Positions 5,918 to 13,177 of a stretch of 19,322 nucleotides of DNA are shown here, piece after piece. How positions within the stretch are numbered: the first letter of the stretch is position 1; each line of letters opens with the position of its first letter. Made by a program: the position numbers and the translations under genes. The notes beneath the pieces were generated by a model that was given only the letters and a program-made list of their open reading frames with translations, did no database searches and was not told the origin of the DNA. The DNA lies in contig JAEDKS010000024.1 of the NCBI GenBank assembly GCA_016295665.1, positions 1 through 19,322 on the forward strand. Direction: 5' to 3'. The DNA comes from Clostridia bacterium. GTDB lineage: Bacteria > Bacillota > Clostridia > Christensenellales > Aristaeellaceae.

Positions 5918-6742
5918 ATGGAAACCACCCTGAAAAATCACCGGGGCACCGGCTGGCAGGAGGAGGAGACGGAGCAGCTGTTCCAGGCTGTCCGGGACGC
6001 AGCCGCTGCCGGTCTGCCGCTGCGCACCGTGTTCGAGGCGCTGGCGGAGGGCCTGGGCCGCAAGCCCAACAGCATTCGCAACCACTACTACGCCTGTCTG
6101 CGGGAGAATCCGGAGGCCGGCATTCAGCGTCAGACGCCCGTGCGCGTCTTTACCCCGGAGGAGACGCATGAGCTGCTGCGGCAGGTGCTGATGGCCCAGG
6201 GCGAGGGGCAGTCCGTGCGCTCCTGCGTCCTGCGGCTGGCGGACGGGGACAAGAGCCGGATGCTCCGCTACCAGAACAAGTACCGCACGCTGCTGCGGAA
6301 CCGCCCCGACATGATCGACGCGGTACGTCAGGAGCTGATGCAGGAGGGGCTTCCCTGCCCCGAGCCCGCGCCGCCCGAGCACGCCGACTGCGCCTTCTGT
6401 GACCCGGAGGACACCGCCGCCGCTGCCCTGATGGCGGAGCCCTGCGTTTCCGCCATGCTGGAGGGGCTCAAGGAGCTGCTGCACCGCGCCGCCCACGCCG
6501 GGGATGCCCAGGAGCGGCAGCGGCAGCTGGATCGGCTGCAGGTGCAGTGCGATCTGCAGCGCATCGCCTGGGAGAAGGACTTTCAGGAGGCCCGGAACCA
6601 GCTGGACAGCTGCCTGGCCCTGCTGCGGGAGTTCCTGGCGCTGCCGGAGGAGGAGCAGTACCTGCAGATGGGCACCTTCCGGAGCGCCGCCATGGACTGC
6701 ATCACCGCCGGGGAGACCTTCCTGACCCGGTCACAGGCCTGA
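5918..6742 (+). CDS. Myb/SANT-like DNA-binding protein with coiled-coil C-terminus
   Basis: A 274-residue protein. Residues about 8-62 form a Myb/SANT-like domain (TGWQEEETEQLFQAV ... FEALAEGLGRKPNSIRNHYY), with the conserved Trp/Glu start and the GRKPNSIRNHYY recognition helix of a family common in Clostridia and related in style to the RsfA prespore regulator. Residues about 75-135 look like a second helical DNA-binding-like module (VRVFTPEETHELLRQVLMAQGEGQSVRSCV). A Pro/Ala/Cys-containing linker and a long charged, probably coiled-coil segment (about 190-240) follow. It is likely a cytoplasmic transcription factor; targets are unknown. The ATG at 5918 has AAGGAGG 8 nt upstream. A terminator follows at 6768. 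RsfA identity is not claimed; a sporulation link is only suggested by family resemblance. Confidence 0.75.
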   Translation: METTLKNHRGTGWQEEETEQLFQAVRDAAAAGLPLRTVFEALAEGLGRKPNSIRNHYYACLRENPEAGIQRQTPVRVFTPEETHELLRQVLMAQGEGQSVRSCVLRLADGDKSRMLRYQNKYRTLLRNRPDMIDAVRQELMQEGLPCPEPAPPEHADCAFCDPEDTAAAALMAEPCVSAMLEGLKELLHRAAHAGDAQERQRQLDRLQVQCDLQRIAWEKDFQEARNQLDSCLALLREFLALPEEEQYLQMGTFRSAAMDCITAGETFLTRSQA

Positions 6743-6767
6743 GGGCTGCCCCCTCGTACTGCCATCC

Positions 6768-6797
6768 GGTCTGCCCGCCACGCCGGGCAGGCCTTTT
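6768..6797 (+). terminator. Rho-independent terminator after the Myb/SANT gene
   Basis: A 10-bp GC-rich stem (6768-6777 with 6784-6793, one T-G pair), a 6-nt loop and TTTT at 6794-6797. It lies 25 bp after the stop codon and just before the promoter of the next gene. Confidence 0.85.
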
Positions 6798-6818
6798 CCG
6801 CGTGGATGCGGCCCATCG

Positions 6819-6847
6819 TTGACAGGCGCGTTGCCTCCTGGTATAAT
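6819..6847 (+). promoter_or_regulatory. Consensus sigma-A promoter of the AraC-family gene
   Basis: TTGACA (6819-6824), a 17-bp spacer and TATAAT (6842-6847), with an extended -10 TG at 6839-6840. Transcription should start near 6854, giving a leader of about 35 nt. A perfect consensus suggests strong expression unless repressed. Confidence 0.92.
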
Positions 6848-6888
6848 AAGGGAACAGAAAACGGACACGCCCGAGGAGCAGCCAGCCT

Positions 6889-7740
6889 ATGAACCCTGCG
6901 ATTCACTACCACCCGCTCGTTTCGCGCCCCTTCCGCCGATCCGGGGCGTACCGGGAGCTTCCGCCGTCCCCCGCGCTTGCGCCGTATATCCGGTGCTTCT
7001 GGGGCGGGGTGAACCCCCAGCAGGCGGAGGATGACCGGGGTGGGAATCTGGTCATCCCGGACACCTGCGTCGATCTGCTCTACCACATCAACGAGGCAGA
7101 CGGTACGGTTCAGGGCGGCTTTGCCGGCATCAATGACCACAGCACGCACGCCCACTTTGTGGGCAACGGTCGGGACGTGTACACCACCTTCGCCATTCGC
7201 TTCTACGCCTGGAGCGCCTGCCGCTTCGCCGAGGACACGCTCTCCGGCACCCTCAACGGCTACCTCGACGCCGGGGATCGGTTCCCCGCCCTCGACCGTC
7301 AGCTCCGGCAGGCCCTGCCGAGGCTGTCCACGCTGGAGGAGCGCAGCGCGTTCGCGGAGCGTCTGCTGCTGACGCGCCTTGCGGAAAGCCCCGCACAGCC
7401 GCTGGTGGAGGAGGCCGTGCAGCGCATGCTGGCAAGCCGGGGCACCATGGACATCGCCCGCCTTGCCCGGGAGGTGTTCATCAGCACCCGGCAGCTGGAG
7501 CGGGCCTTCCACGCCGCCGTGGGCATCACCCCCAAGCGGCTCAGCGGGCTCATCCGCTACCAGATGGTCTGGCAGGACGCGCTGCGTCCCGGCCCACCGG
7601 ATCTGCCTGCGCTGGTGGTCAGGTACGGCTTCACCGACGAGGCGCACCTGATGCACGAGTTCCGGCGCTACCATCAGCTCGACCTGCGCACCGCCCGCAG
7701 ACAGGCGCTGGAGGATGTCGGAAATTTACAAGACAGCTGA
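6889..7740 (+). CDS. AraC-family transcriptional regulator (DUF6597-type N-terminus)
   Basis: A 283-residue cytoplasmic regulator. The N-terminal ~150 residues are of the DUF6597 type found in many AraC proteins (YRELPPSPALAPYIRCFW, IPDTCVDLLYHI, FAIRFYAW) and probably sense an unknown small ligand. The C-terminal ~90 residues hold two helix-turn-helix motifs: MDIARLAREVFISTRQLERAF with VGITPKRLSGLIRYQ, and PALVVRYGFTDEAHLMHEFRRY. ATG 6889 follows GAGGAG (6873-6878) and lies about 35 nt after the predicted transcription start. The VOC/DUF3795 fusion gene follows on the same strand 68 bp downstream with a weak promoter of its own, and may be a target or functional partner (inference). Confidence 0.88.
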   Translation: MNPAIHYHPLVSRPFRRSGAYRELPPSPALAPYIRCFWGGVNPQQAEDDRGGNLVIPDTCVDLLYHINEADGTVQGGFAGINDHSTHAHFVGNGRDVYTTFAIRFYAWSACRFAEDTLSGTLNGYLDAGDRFPALDRQLRQALPRLSTLEERSAFAERLLLTRLAESPAQPLVEEAVQRMLASRGTMDIARLAREVFISTRQLERAFHAAVGITPKRLSGLIRYQMVWQDALRPGPPDLPALVVRYGFTDEAHLMHEFRRYHQLDLRTARRQALEDVGNLQDS

Positions 7741-7758
7741 CGCCGCCTGTGCTATCCT
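7730..7758 (+). promoter_or_regulatory. Weak candidate promoter of the VOC-DUF3795 gene
   Basis: AAGACA (7730-7735), a 17-bp spacer and TATCCT (7753-7758) with an extended -10 TG at 7750-7751. The -35 is a 4/6 match and overlaps the end of the AraC-type gene. The -10 region is identical to that of the promoter at 18191-18219. Confidence 0.45.
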
Positions 7759-7768
7759 GTACGCAGCA

Positions 7769-7790
7769 CCCGCCTTGCGGAGCAGGCGGG
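7769..7790 (+). other. Leader hairpin before the VOC-DUF3795 gene
   Basis: CCCGCCT (7769-7775) pairs with AGGCGGG (7784-7790) around an 8-nt loop. No T-run follows, so it is not a typical terminator. It would sit at the start of the leader, just before the AAGGTGG ribosome binding site. Confidence 0.4.
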
Positions 7791-7808
7791 CAGGAAAGGT
7801 GGAATACC

Positions 7809-8570
7809 ATGAGATACTGCAATCCCCTCATCGCCGTGCGGGACATGGAGCGCTCGCTGCGCTTCTACCGGGAGCTGTTCGATCTGGAGGTCACGCTGGA
7901 TCTGGGCTGGTGCAAGGCTCTGCGCGGCGGACTCACCCTGCAGCTTCACTTCGACCGGATCGCCGGCTTCCCCGAGGAGCAAATGCACTACCGCGGCAAC
8001 GTGATGGAGCTGTACTTTGAAACCGAGGACTTTGACGCCTTCCTTCGTCTGCTGGACAGCCACCCCGAGGTGGAGCGTCTGCATGAGCCGCAGACCTTCC
8101 CCTGGCTGCAGCGCGGCATCCGGATTTACGACCCCGACGGTCACCTGCTGGAGGTCTCCGAAAGCATGGAGACCGTTGCTCGCCGGGAGTTCGCACAGGG
8201 ACGCTCCCCGGAGGAGACCGCGCAACGCATTCAGCATCCCCCGGCGCTGGTGAAGCAGTGGTATGAGCGCTGGCAGGCCAAAGCCGATGCCCTGATCAGC
8301 GTCTGCGGATCGGACTGCCGGCAGTGCGCCTGCTACGGGAGCCTGTGTCAGGGCTGCAACGCCTGCGAGGGCAGGGTGTTCCACGCCCCGGAGGGCTGCG
8401 CCATTCACCGCTGCGTCCGCGAAAACAGGCATCTTCCCGACTGCGGCAGCTGCAGCGAGCTCCCCTGCCCTATCTGGCAGAGCACCCGCGATCCCAGCTT
8501 TTCCGACGAGGCCTTCCGGCAGAACATCGCCGAGCGCATCGCCCGCCTGCGCCGGGCGGAGGCGGAGTGA
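7809..8570 (+). CDS. VOC (glyoxalase/bleomycin-resistance-like) domain fused to a cysteine-rich DUF3795-type domain
   Basis: A 253-residue two-domain protein. Residues 1-120 form a vicinal-oxygen-chelate fold (NPLIAVRDMERSLRFYRELF start, LQLHF, VMELYFE, and IYDPDGHLLEVSE at the end), with candidate metal ligands H47, E67 and E115. After a helical linker (PEETAQRIQHPPALVKQWYERW), residues 166-220 contain twelve cysteines in a DUF3795-like pattern (CGSDCRQCACYGSLCQGC ... HRC ... DCGSCSELPC), likely binding zinc or an iron-sulfur cluster. The linker helix resembles the end of VOC proteins with a DUF3795 partner, so the fusion is probably genuine and not a sequencing read-through. Substrate unknown. 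ATG 7809 follows AAGGTGG (7796-7802). It may be transcribed with the AraC-type gene. Tandem hairpins follow. Confidence 0.82.
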   Translation: MRYCNPLIAVRDMERSLRFYRELFDLEVTLDLGWCKALRGGLTLQLHFDRIAGFPEEQMHYRGNVMELYFETEDFDAFLRLLDSHPEVERLHEPQTFPWLQRGIRIYDPDGHLLEVSESMETVARREFAQGRSPEETAQRIQHPPALVKQWYERWQAKADALISVCGSDCRQCACYGSLCQGCNACEGRVFHAPEGCAIHRCVRENRHLPDCGSCSELPCPIWQSTRDPSFSDEAFRQNIAERIARLRRAEAE

Positions 8571-8637
8571 CGGCGGAGCGGGAAGGCTAATCCGGACGCA
8601 CAGGCGACCGGACAGACCACCCGAGAGAGACTTGAAC

Positions 8638-8668
8638 GGGGCCCGGTGCTGACCGGGCCCCCGTCTTT
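8638..8668 (+). terminator. Terminator after the VOC-DUF3795 gene
   Basis: A perfect 10-bp stem (8638-8647 with 8652-8661) and a GCTG loop, followed by CGTCTTT. It lies 67 bp after the stop codon. Confidence 0.75.
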
Positions 8669-8676
8669 GGATGCAG

Positions 8677-8706
8677 CCGCCCCGCAGGTGCTCTGCGGGG
8701 CGGTTT
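8677..8706. terminator. Second hairpin between convergent genes
   Basis: A perfect 11-bp stem (8677-8687 with 8693-8703) with a 5-nt loop, then TTT and a T-rich stretch on the plus strand. It backs up the first terminator. It may also stop minus-strand transcription from the dipeptidase gene, though that side has no T-run. Confidence 0.65.
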
Positions 8707-8748
8707 GACATTTTCAGTTCAGCCCTCCACGATGGTCGGGCAGGCACC

Positions 8749-9651
8749 TCAGATCCGCGCAAAATACGCCAGCAGGTTCCGGCCCGCGATGTCGGCGATG
8801 GCGTCCTCGCTGTAGCCGCGCCGGCGAAGGGCGTTCAGCAGGTTGGGCATCTCGCCGGGGTGGTTCAGGTCGGAGGGCGTGCACTCGATGCCGTCGAAGT
8901 CGGAGCCGAAGCCCACGATCTTCTCGCCGCCCAGCTGGCAGATGTGGTCGATGTGCCGGGCGATGACCTCGCAGTCCGCCTGACCGTCCGGGGACAGGAA
9001 GTGGGGATAGAAGTTCACACCCACATAGCCGCCGTCGCGAATCATCCGGCGGAGCTGATCGTCGGTCAGGTTGCGGAAGTGATCGCACAGGGCACGGCAG
9101 CAGGAATGGCTCGCCATGGGCGGCACATCGGTTTTGTTGTACAGGTCATAGAAGCCGGCCTCGTTCAGGTGGCTGGTGTCCACCGCCATGTGCAGGCGCT
9201 GCATCTCCCGGACGACCTGCAGTCCGTAGGGGGTCAGCCCCTCGCGGCTGCCGCCCTTGGCGGGAAAGCCGATGGCGTTGGGGTTGTTCCAGACCAGCGC
9301 CGCCATCCGGATGCCCTTTTCGCGCCAGTCGGACACGGCGGACACGCCGTCCTCAAACACCTCGCAGCCCTCCAGGGACAGCATGAAGCAGTTTTCGCCC
9401 TCCCTGGCGTCGGCGGGATCATCCACCTGACGCAGGCCGCGCTCCCGCAGCGTGGCGACCTGGGCGAGCTCCGCCGCCGCGATGCCCCGGTAGTCGCCCT
9501 GGTTGCCCCTGGGGCCGGACCAGAGCGCAAAGGTCTGCAGGGTCACGCCGCCATCCCGCAGGCGCTGCGGCGTGATGCAGAGCGCGTCAAAGTCGGCGTG
9601 GTGAACGCCCAGCGCATAGAGCGTATCCGAGTGGGTATCAGCAATCAACAC
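8749..9651 (-). CDS. Membrane dipeptidase (peptidase family M19, renal dipeptidase type)
   Basis: A 300-residue zinc hydrolase that cleaves dipeptides (some family members act on D-amino-acid or beta-lactam-like substrates). All expected metal ligands are present: H7 and D9 in ADTHSD, the bridging E94 in LSLEGCE, H161 in DTSH, H182 in SHS, and D251 in GFGSDFDG. No signal peptide is seen, so it is probably cytoplasmic despite the family name. The start is a GTG at 9651, preceded by GGAAGGGGG at about 9 nt; the conserved N-terminal strand begins at once, which supports it. It lies 60 bp downstream of recA on the same strand with no hairpin between, so read-through from the SOS-controlled recA promoter is likely (inference). 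Confidence 0.92.
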   Translation of the reverse strand: MLIADTHSDTLYALGVHHADFDALCITPQRLRDGGVTLQTFALWSGPRGNQGDYRGIAAAELAQVATLRERGLRQVDDPADAREGENCFMLSLEGCEVFEDGVSAVSDWREKGIRMAALVWNNPNAIGFPAKGGSREGLTPYGLQVVREMQRLHMAVDTSHLNEAGFYDLYNKTDVPPMASHSCCRALCDHFRNLTDDQLRRMIRDGGYVGVNFYPHFLSPDGQADCEVIARHIDHICQLGGEKIVGFGSDFDGIECTPSDLNHPGEMPNLLNALRRRGYSEDAIADIAGRNLLAYFARI

Positions 9652-9711
9652 AGGAAAAGCCCCCTTCCATCAGCTTCACAGAGCAGGCATGGGAACGCGG
9701 TGCAGGGAGGA

Positions 9712-10857
9712 TCACTCCTCCATGCCACCGTCCTCCTCCTCCAGCAGGGCGAGCAGATCCTCGTCAGCTTCCTCCTGGAGGTTCTCCTCGGCGTCGGGCT
9801 CCTCGGTGGGCAGGTCGCTGGTGCCGGTGAACAGCTCCTTGCGCAGAACCGCGTCGATTTCGTCGGTGATCTCGGGATGGTCACGCAGGTACAGGCGGGT
9901 GTTCTCGCGGCCCTGACCGATACGCTGATCCTTGTAGGAGAACCAGGCGCCGCTCTTGTGGATGATGTCGCGCTCCACCGCCATATCCAGCAGCGTGCCC
10001 TCGCGGCTGATGCCCTCGCCGTACACGATGTCGAACTCCGCCGTGCGGAAGGGCGGGGACACCTTGTTCTTCACGATCTTGATCTTGGTGTGGTTGCCCA
10101 CCACCTCGCTGCCGTTCTTCAGCTGCTCACCGCGGCGCACGTCCATGCGGATGGTGGAATAGAACTTCAGCGCACGACCGCCGGTGGTGGTTTCGGGGTT
10201 GCCGTACATCACGCCCACCTTCTCGCGGAGCTGGTTGATGAAGATGGCAATGCAGCCGGTCTTGTTGATGATGCCGGTCAGCTTGCGCAGGGCCTGGCTC
10301 ATCAGGCGGGCCTGCAGGCCCACAAAGCTGTCGCCCATCTCGCCCTCGATCTCGGCCTTGGGCACCAGCGCCGCCACGGAGTCGATGACCACCACGTCCA
10401 GCGCACCGGAGCGAACCAGCGCCTCGACGATCTCCAGCGCCTGCTCACCGGTGTCGGGCTGGGAGATGTACAGCTCGTCGATGTTGACGCCCAGCTTCCG
10501 GGCATAGACCGGGTCAAGGGCATGCTCCGCGTCCACGAAGGCCGCGATGCCGCCCATCTTCTGCGCCTGCGCCACGATGTGCAGCGCCACCGTGGTCTTG
10601 CCGGAGGATTCCGGTCCGAAGATCTCCACGATGCGACCGCGGGGAATGCCGCCCACACCCAGCGCCGCATCCAGCGTCAGGCAGCCCGTGGGGATGACCG
10701 CCAGCTCCTGATGGGTGGATTCACCCAGCTTCATCACGGAGCCCTTGCCGTACTGCTTGTCCAGGTCGGCCAGCGCGTGCTCCAGTGCCTTCAGTTTTTC
10801 TGCCTGCGGGCCGTTCTTCTCCGGCACCTCGGCCTTGGGGGCCTTCTTTGTCGCCAT
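9712..10857 (-). CDS. recA: RecA recombinase
   Basis: A 381-residue RecA, the ATP-dependent strand-exchange protein that also triggers LexA self-cleavage in the SOS response. Walker A is GPESSGKT at 81-88, Walker B VVVID at 155-159, and the L2-region/subunit signature REKVGVMYGNPETTTGGRALKF runs from about 211. It is about 30 residues longer than B. subtilis RecA because of a Lys/Pro-containing N-terminal extension and a very acidic C-terminal tail (many Glu/Asp after residue 350). ATG 10857 is preceded by AGAGGAAG and followed by the standard KALEHALADLDKQYGKGSVM core. The neighbours are unusual: no recX, rny or cinA is adjacent. Upstream lies a CHAP-like lipoprotein gene, downstream a dipeptidase. 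Confidence 0.98.
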   Translation of the reverse strand: MATKKAPKAEVPEKNGPQAEKLKALEHALADLDKQYGKGSVMKLGESTHQELAVIPTGCLTLDAALGVGGIPRGRIVEIFGPESSGKTTVALHIVAQAQKMGGIAAFVDAEHALDPVYARKLGVNIDELYISQPDTGEQALEIVEALVRSGALDVVVIDSVAALVPKAEIEGEMGDSFVGLQARLMSQALRKLTGIINKTGCIAIFINQLREKVGVMYGNPETTTGGRALKFYSTIRMDVRRGEQLKNGSEVVGNHTKIKIVKNKVSPPFRTAEFDIVYGEGISREGTLLDMAVERDIIHKSGAWFSYKDQRIGQGRENTRLYLRDHPEITDEIDAVLRKELFTGTSDLPTEEPDAEENLQEEADEDLLALLEEEDGGMEE

Positions 10858-10926
10858 GGTCTTGATCTTCCTCTCTTGCTTCTGTCTGTCATATGCCGGG
10901 CACCTTGAGAAACCGGCACAGAGAAA

Positions 10927-10955
10927 AGAATAGCACACCGAACATAGGTTTGCAA
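10927..10955 (-). promoter_or_regulatory. recA promoter
   Basis: On the minus strand TTGCAA (10950-10955) is followed after 17 bp by TATTCT (10927-10932), with an extended -10 TG. Transcription would start near 10920, giving a leader of about 60 nt. The LexA box lies between and over the -35. Confidence 0.85.
10939..10952. promoter_or_regulatory. LexA (SOS) box of recA
   Basis: CGAACATAGGTTTG fits the Firmicutes LexA/DinR consensus CGAACRNRYGTTYG in all but one inner position. It occupies the spacer and the edge of the -35 box of the recA promoter, the standard arrangement for LexA repression. Confidence 0.88.
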
Positions 10956-10986
10956 GGGGAACATGGAATTTTTCTTTCCTATCTCT

Positions 10987-11664
10987 CTATTTTTCTTGCA
11001 GAAGCCATGCCCAGCTGCCTGAAAGCAGCACGCTCTGCAGCAGCCGGTGGTCGGGGCGGGGCAGCGCGATGGCGGTGGATGGCCCGGGGTGATGCCACAC
11101 ATACTGCAGCCGGTTCTCCTCGTCCCGGAGCAGCTCATCGAAGGTGTAGCTGGAGGCGTACCAGTCGATGCGGCAGCCCTCCAGCCCGTGGCACTCCGCG
11201 GCAACGTACACCCGCTCACCCACAACCTTCCAGACGATGAAGGAATGCCCGTTGCCCCGGGGCGTCTGCTTGCGCACATAATCGCCGGGCTCCAGATGGT
11301 TCAGCACCTCCGGGCCTGCCTCCTCCAGACGCCAGCCGCAGCGCTCGCCGCCCCGCTCCGGGCACGAGCCAAACATCGTCCAGGCCACCGCGTTGGCAAA
11401 GCCCCAGCACTGCCAGCCGTTGCCGAAGTACAGGCTATGGCAGGTGCCCTGCGCGACGCTGCCGCCCTCGCAGGGCACGGTGGACCAGAAGCCCTCCACG
11501 CCGGGCTCCTCCCCGCGCAGGCTGTTCCAGTACCGCCCGTCCGGATAGAGCGCCTCCGCGGCATCAAACCGCGCAAGCACCGCATCGTTGGGCAGCGCGT
11601 CGGCGCAGGCGGAGACGGAACACAGCAACAGACAGAGCAGCAGCACCCCCAAAATGCCTCGCAT
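10987..11664 (-). CDS. Putative lipoprotein with CHAP/papain-like cysteine hydrolase fold
   Basis: A 225-residue exported protein. Residues 1-19 are a hydrophobic signal ending in VSAC, a lipobox-compatible site (C20); the n-region has only one Arg, so secretion without lipidation is possible. The mature part has NGWQCWGFANAVAW (C86), GNGHSFIVWKV (H140) and VYVAAECHG (E157 next to C158). This Cys-His-acid order matches CHAP/NlpC-like papain-fold hydrolases acting on cell wall peptides. The family resembles a widely found, uncharacterised Clostridia group with QCxGFA and GHSxxV motifs. Several extra cysteines (65, 75, 101, 109, 164) could form disulfides. It lies upstream of recA on the same strand, with the recA promoter between them, and downstream of the SH3b gene after a terminator. 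No clear promoter of its own was found. Confidence 0.65.
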   Translation of the reverse strand: MRGILGVLLLCLLLCSVSACADALPNDAVLARFDAAEALYPDGRYWNSLRGEEPGVEGFWSTVPCEGGSVAQGTCHSLYFGNGWQCWGFANAVAWTMFGSCPERGGERCGWRLEEAGPEVLNHLEPGDYVRKQTPRGNGHSFIVWKVVGERVYVAAECHGLEGCRIDWYASSYTFDELLRDEENRLQYVWHHPGPSTAIALPRPDHRLLQSVLLSGSWAWLLQEK

Positions 11665-11767
11665 TGCTTCACATCCTCTCTCATAGGATTGGACGCTTCC
11701 CGGGCAGCTTCCGTTTCCCTGTTTCTGTGAAAAAACAGCAAAAATACAATTTGGCAGACAGGAAAGG

Positions 11768-11795
11768 CCCCGGGCAGCGCCTTTGCCGCCCGGGG
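11768..11795 (-). terminator. Terminator after the SH3b gene
   Basis: CCCCGGGC (11768-11775) pairs with GCCCGGGG (11788-11795), and the stem can extend inward by GC/GC past an A-C mismatch. On the minus strand it is followed by CCTTTCCTGT, a poor U-tract. It lies about 100 bp after the SH3b stop codon and before the CHAP-like gene. Confidence 0.6.
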
Positions 11796-11896
11796 TTGGA
11801 TGGGTTCCGCCGTGGATGGAAACGCTTCAGCGGATGGGATGAGAAGGGAGGAGAGAAGGGTTCATGAGCTCATATGCTTTCGTACAGAGAAATGAC

Positions 11897-12826
11897 TTAC
11901 CACTTCAGGAACCAGGTGCTGATGTAGCCCTCCTGGCCGTCCACCTCGACCTTGCACCAGTCGGTGGTGTGCTCCTTGACGGTCACCTTCGTGCCCACGG
12001 GCACGGTGCGCAGGATGCTGGCCTTCAGGCTGGCGCCGGCGCGCATGTTGACAATCTTGCCGCCGTTCACGTTCATGGTGGTGGCGGTGAAGGGCTTGAC
12101 CTGGGTGGTCTCATCGGTGACGCGCAGGTACTGCTTCATCATGTAGCCCAGCTTGCCGTCCTCGGTCTGCACCTTGTACCAGCTGCCGCTGTCCTGCAGG
12201 ATGGTGACCTTCGCGCCGTTGCGGTAGTAGGCCAGCACCTTGGCATTCAGGGACGGGGACTGGCGCAGGTTCAGCACCTGGGTCGCCTTGGGGTTGTTCA
12301 CCACCGCCACCTTGCCGGAGACGACCGTGCCGCTGCCGGAACTGCCGGAGCCGCCGAAGGACAGGTACTGGGTGGCCATGAAGCCCTCCTTGCCGTCCAC
12401 GGACACGCGGCACCAGGTGGCGCCCTTCTGCAGCACGGTCACGGTGCCGCCGTTCTTCACGGAGGTGATGATGGTGCCGTGCAGGCTCGGCTCCTCACGG
12501 ACGTTCAGACCGATGCCGGTGTTGGTCCGGACGGTGGCGGTCTGGCTGGTGGTGGCGGTGGACAGGTACTTGGACATCATGTAGCCGTCCTTGCCGTTGA
12601 CGGACACCTTGTGCCACTCATCGCCCTTCTCGACGATCTCCACCAGCGTGCCGGTGGGGTACTGGCCCAGCACCTTGGCGCTCAGGGACGCGGTCTCCCG
12701 GAGGTTCAGGCTTCCACCGGTCACCAGGGCGCTGGCAGCGGTATCCGCCAGCGAGGACAGGGGCGCCAGGGTCATCACGGCGGCAGCCGTCAGACCGAGC
12801 AGCTTCTTGCGAGACGTGTACTTCAT
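11897..12826 (-). CDS. Secreted protein with four bacterial SH3 (SH3b) repeats
   Basis: A 309-residue exported protein. A basic N-terminus (MKYTSRKK) and hydrophobic core end near residue 28-33 at a typical signal-peptidase region (LADTAASA). Four SH3b (SH3_3) domains follow at about 33-88, 98-155, 172-234 and 248-309, each with a 'LNLR/MR.x.S' start and a GYMMxxYL/GYISxWFL end. A Gly/Ser linker (158-168) separates the second and third. SH3b domains usually bind cell wall peptide stems or act as targeting modules; no enzymatic domain is attached here. It may work with the nearby CHAP-like protein on the wall (inference). ATG 12826 follows a perfect GGAGG (AAAGGAGG) at 7 nt. The upstream leader or promoter region is long (see 12827-13177). 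Confidence 0.88.
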   Translation of the reverse strand: MKYTSRKKLLGLTAAAVMTLAPLSSLADTAASALVTGGSLNLRETASLSAKVLGQYPTGTLVEIVEKGDEWHKVSVNGKDGYMMSKYLSTATTSQTATVRTNTGIGLNVREEPSLHGTIITSVKNGGTVTVLQKGATWCRVSVDGKEGFMATQYLSFGGSGSSGSGTVVSGKVAVVNNPKATQVLNLRQSPSLNAKVLAYYRNGAKVTILQDSGSWYKVQTEDGKLGYMMKQYLRVTDETTQVKPFTATTMNVNGGKIVNMRAGASLKASILRTVPVGTKVTVKEHTTDWCKVEVDGQEGYISTWFLKW

Positions 12827-13177
12827 GGGAAATCCTCCTTTGCTTCGGAGCGCCTGCGCTTTGTGGCGCTCTCACCCATCTAACGCATGGTGCCGCGCCT
12901 GCTGTGCTGGCATGTTCTTCCAGATTGCTCCGGAAGGGGCTGACTTTCCATCATCTGGATGAAAAGCACCCGGAAACCGGGGCGGCACCGGGGAGCACAT
13001 GGAAAAACTTCCCTTCGTGATGGAAATGTGACGTGTTTGTAAAAGTTGTAATTTTTTTGTCATATCCCCTGTACAGAACCGGCAATTTGCTGTACAATAA
13101 TAGATGGAGGATTCTACCCGCCCGCAGCGCTGCTGATGGCGCGGCGGAAGCCAGAAAACCATCCGGAGGGATATGAA
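12827..13177. other. 351-bp divergent intergenic region between the SH3b gene and the gene at 13178
   Basis: It holds the promoters of two divergent exported-protein genes. For the plus strand, TGTACA (13070-13075), a 17-bp spacer and TACAAT (13093-13098) form a plausible promoter. For the minus strand, a weak ATGACA (13058-13063) with 16 bp to TACAAA (13036-13041) is possible, leaving a leader of about 200 nt. That leader includes a GAGCGC/GCGCTC inverted repeat (12848-12853, 12866-12871). The stretch 13015-13065 is unusually AT-rich for this window. No short gene or known RNA element was recognised. Confidence 0.45.
13070..13098 (+). promoter_or_regulatory. Candidate promoter of the gene at 13178, with twin TGTACA
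   Basis: TGTACA (13070-13075) in the -35 position and TACAAT (13093-13098) at -10, 17 bp apart. A second TGTACA overlaps the -10 (13091-13096), exactly 21 bp from the first. Each is a palindrome, so they could be paired binding sites. Transcription would start near 13105. Confidence 0.5.

Noticed and set aside
4376..6496. 706-codon minus-strand frame
   Set aside because: It spans the divergent start region and lies antisense to the SBP-like and Myb/SANT genes; it has no conserved motifs.
8671..10908. 745-codon open frame on the plus strand opposite recA and the dipeptidase
   Set aside because: It is antisense to two well-supported genes, crosses their intergenic region and both hairpins, and has His/Gln/Leu-rich antisense-like composition.
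11719..11738. CTGTTT/AAACAG inverted repeat upstream of the CHAP-like gene
   Set aside because: Six base pairs in an A/T-rich stretch, no T-run or promoter alignment; no role can be argued.
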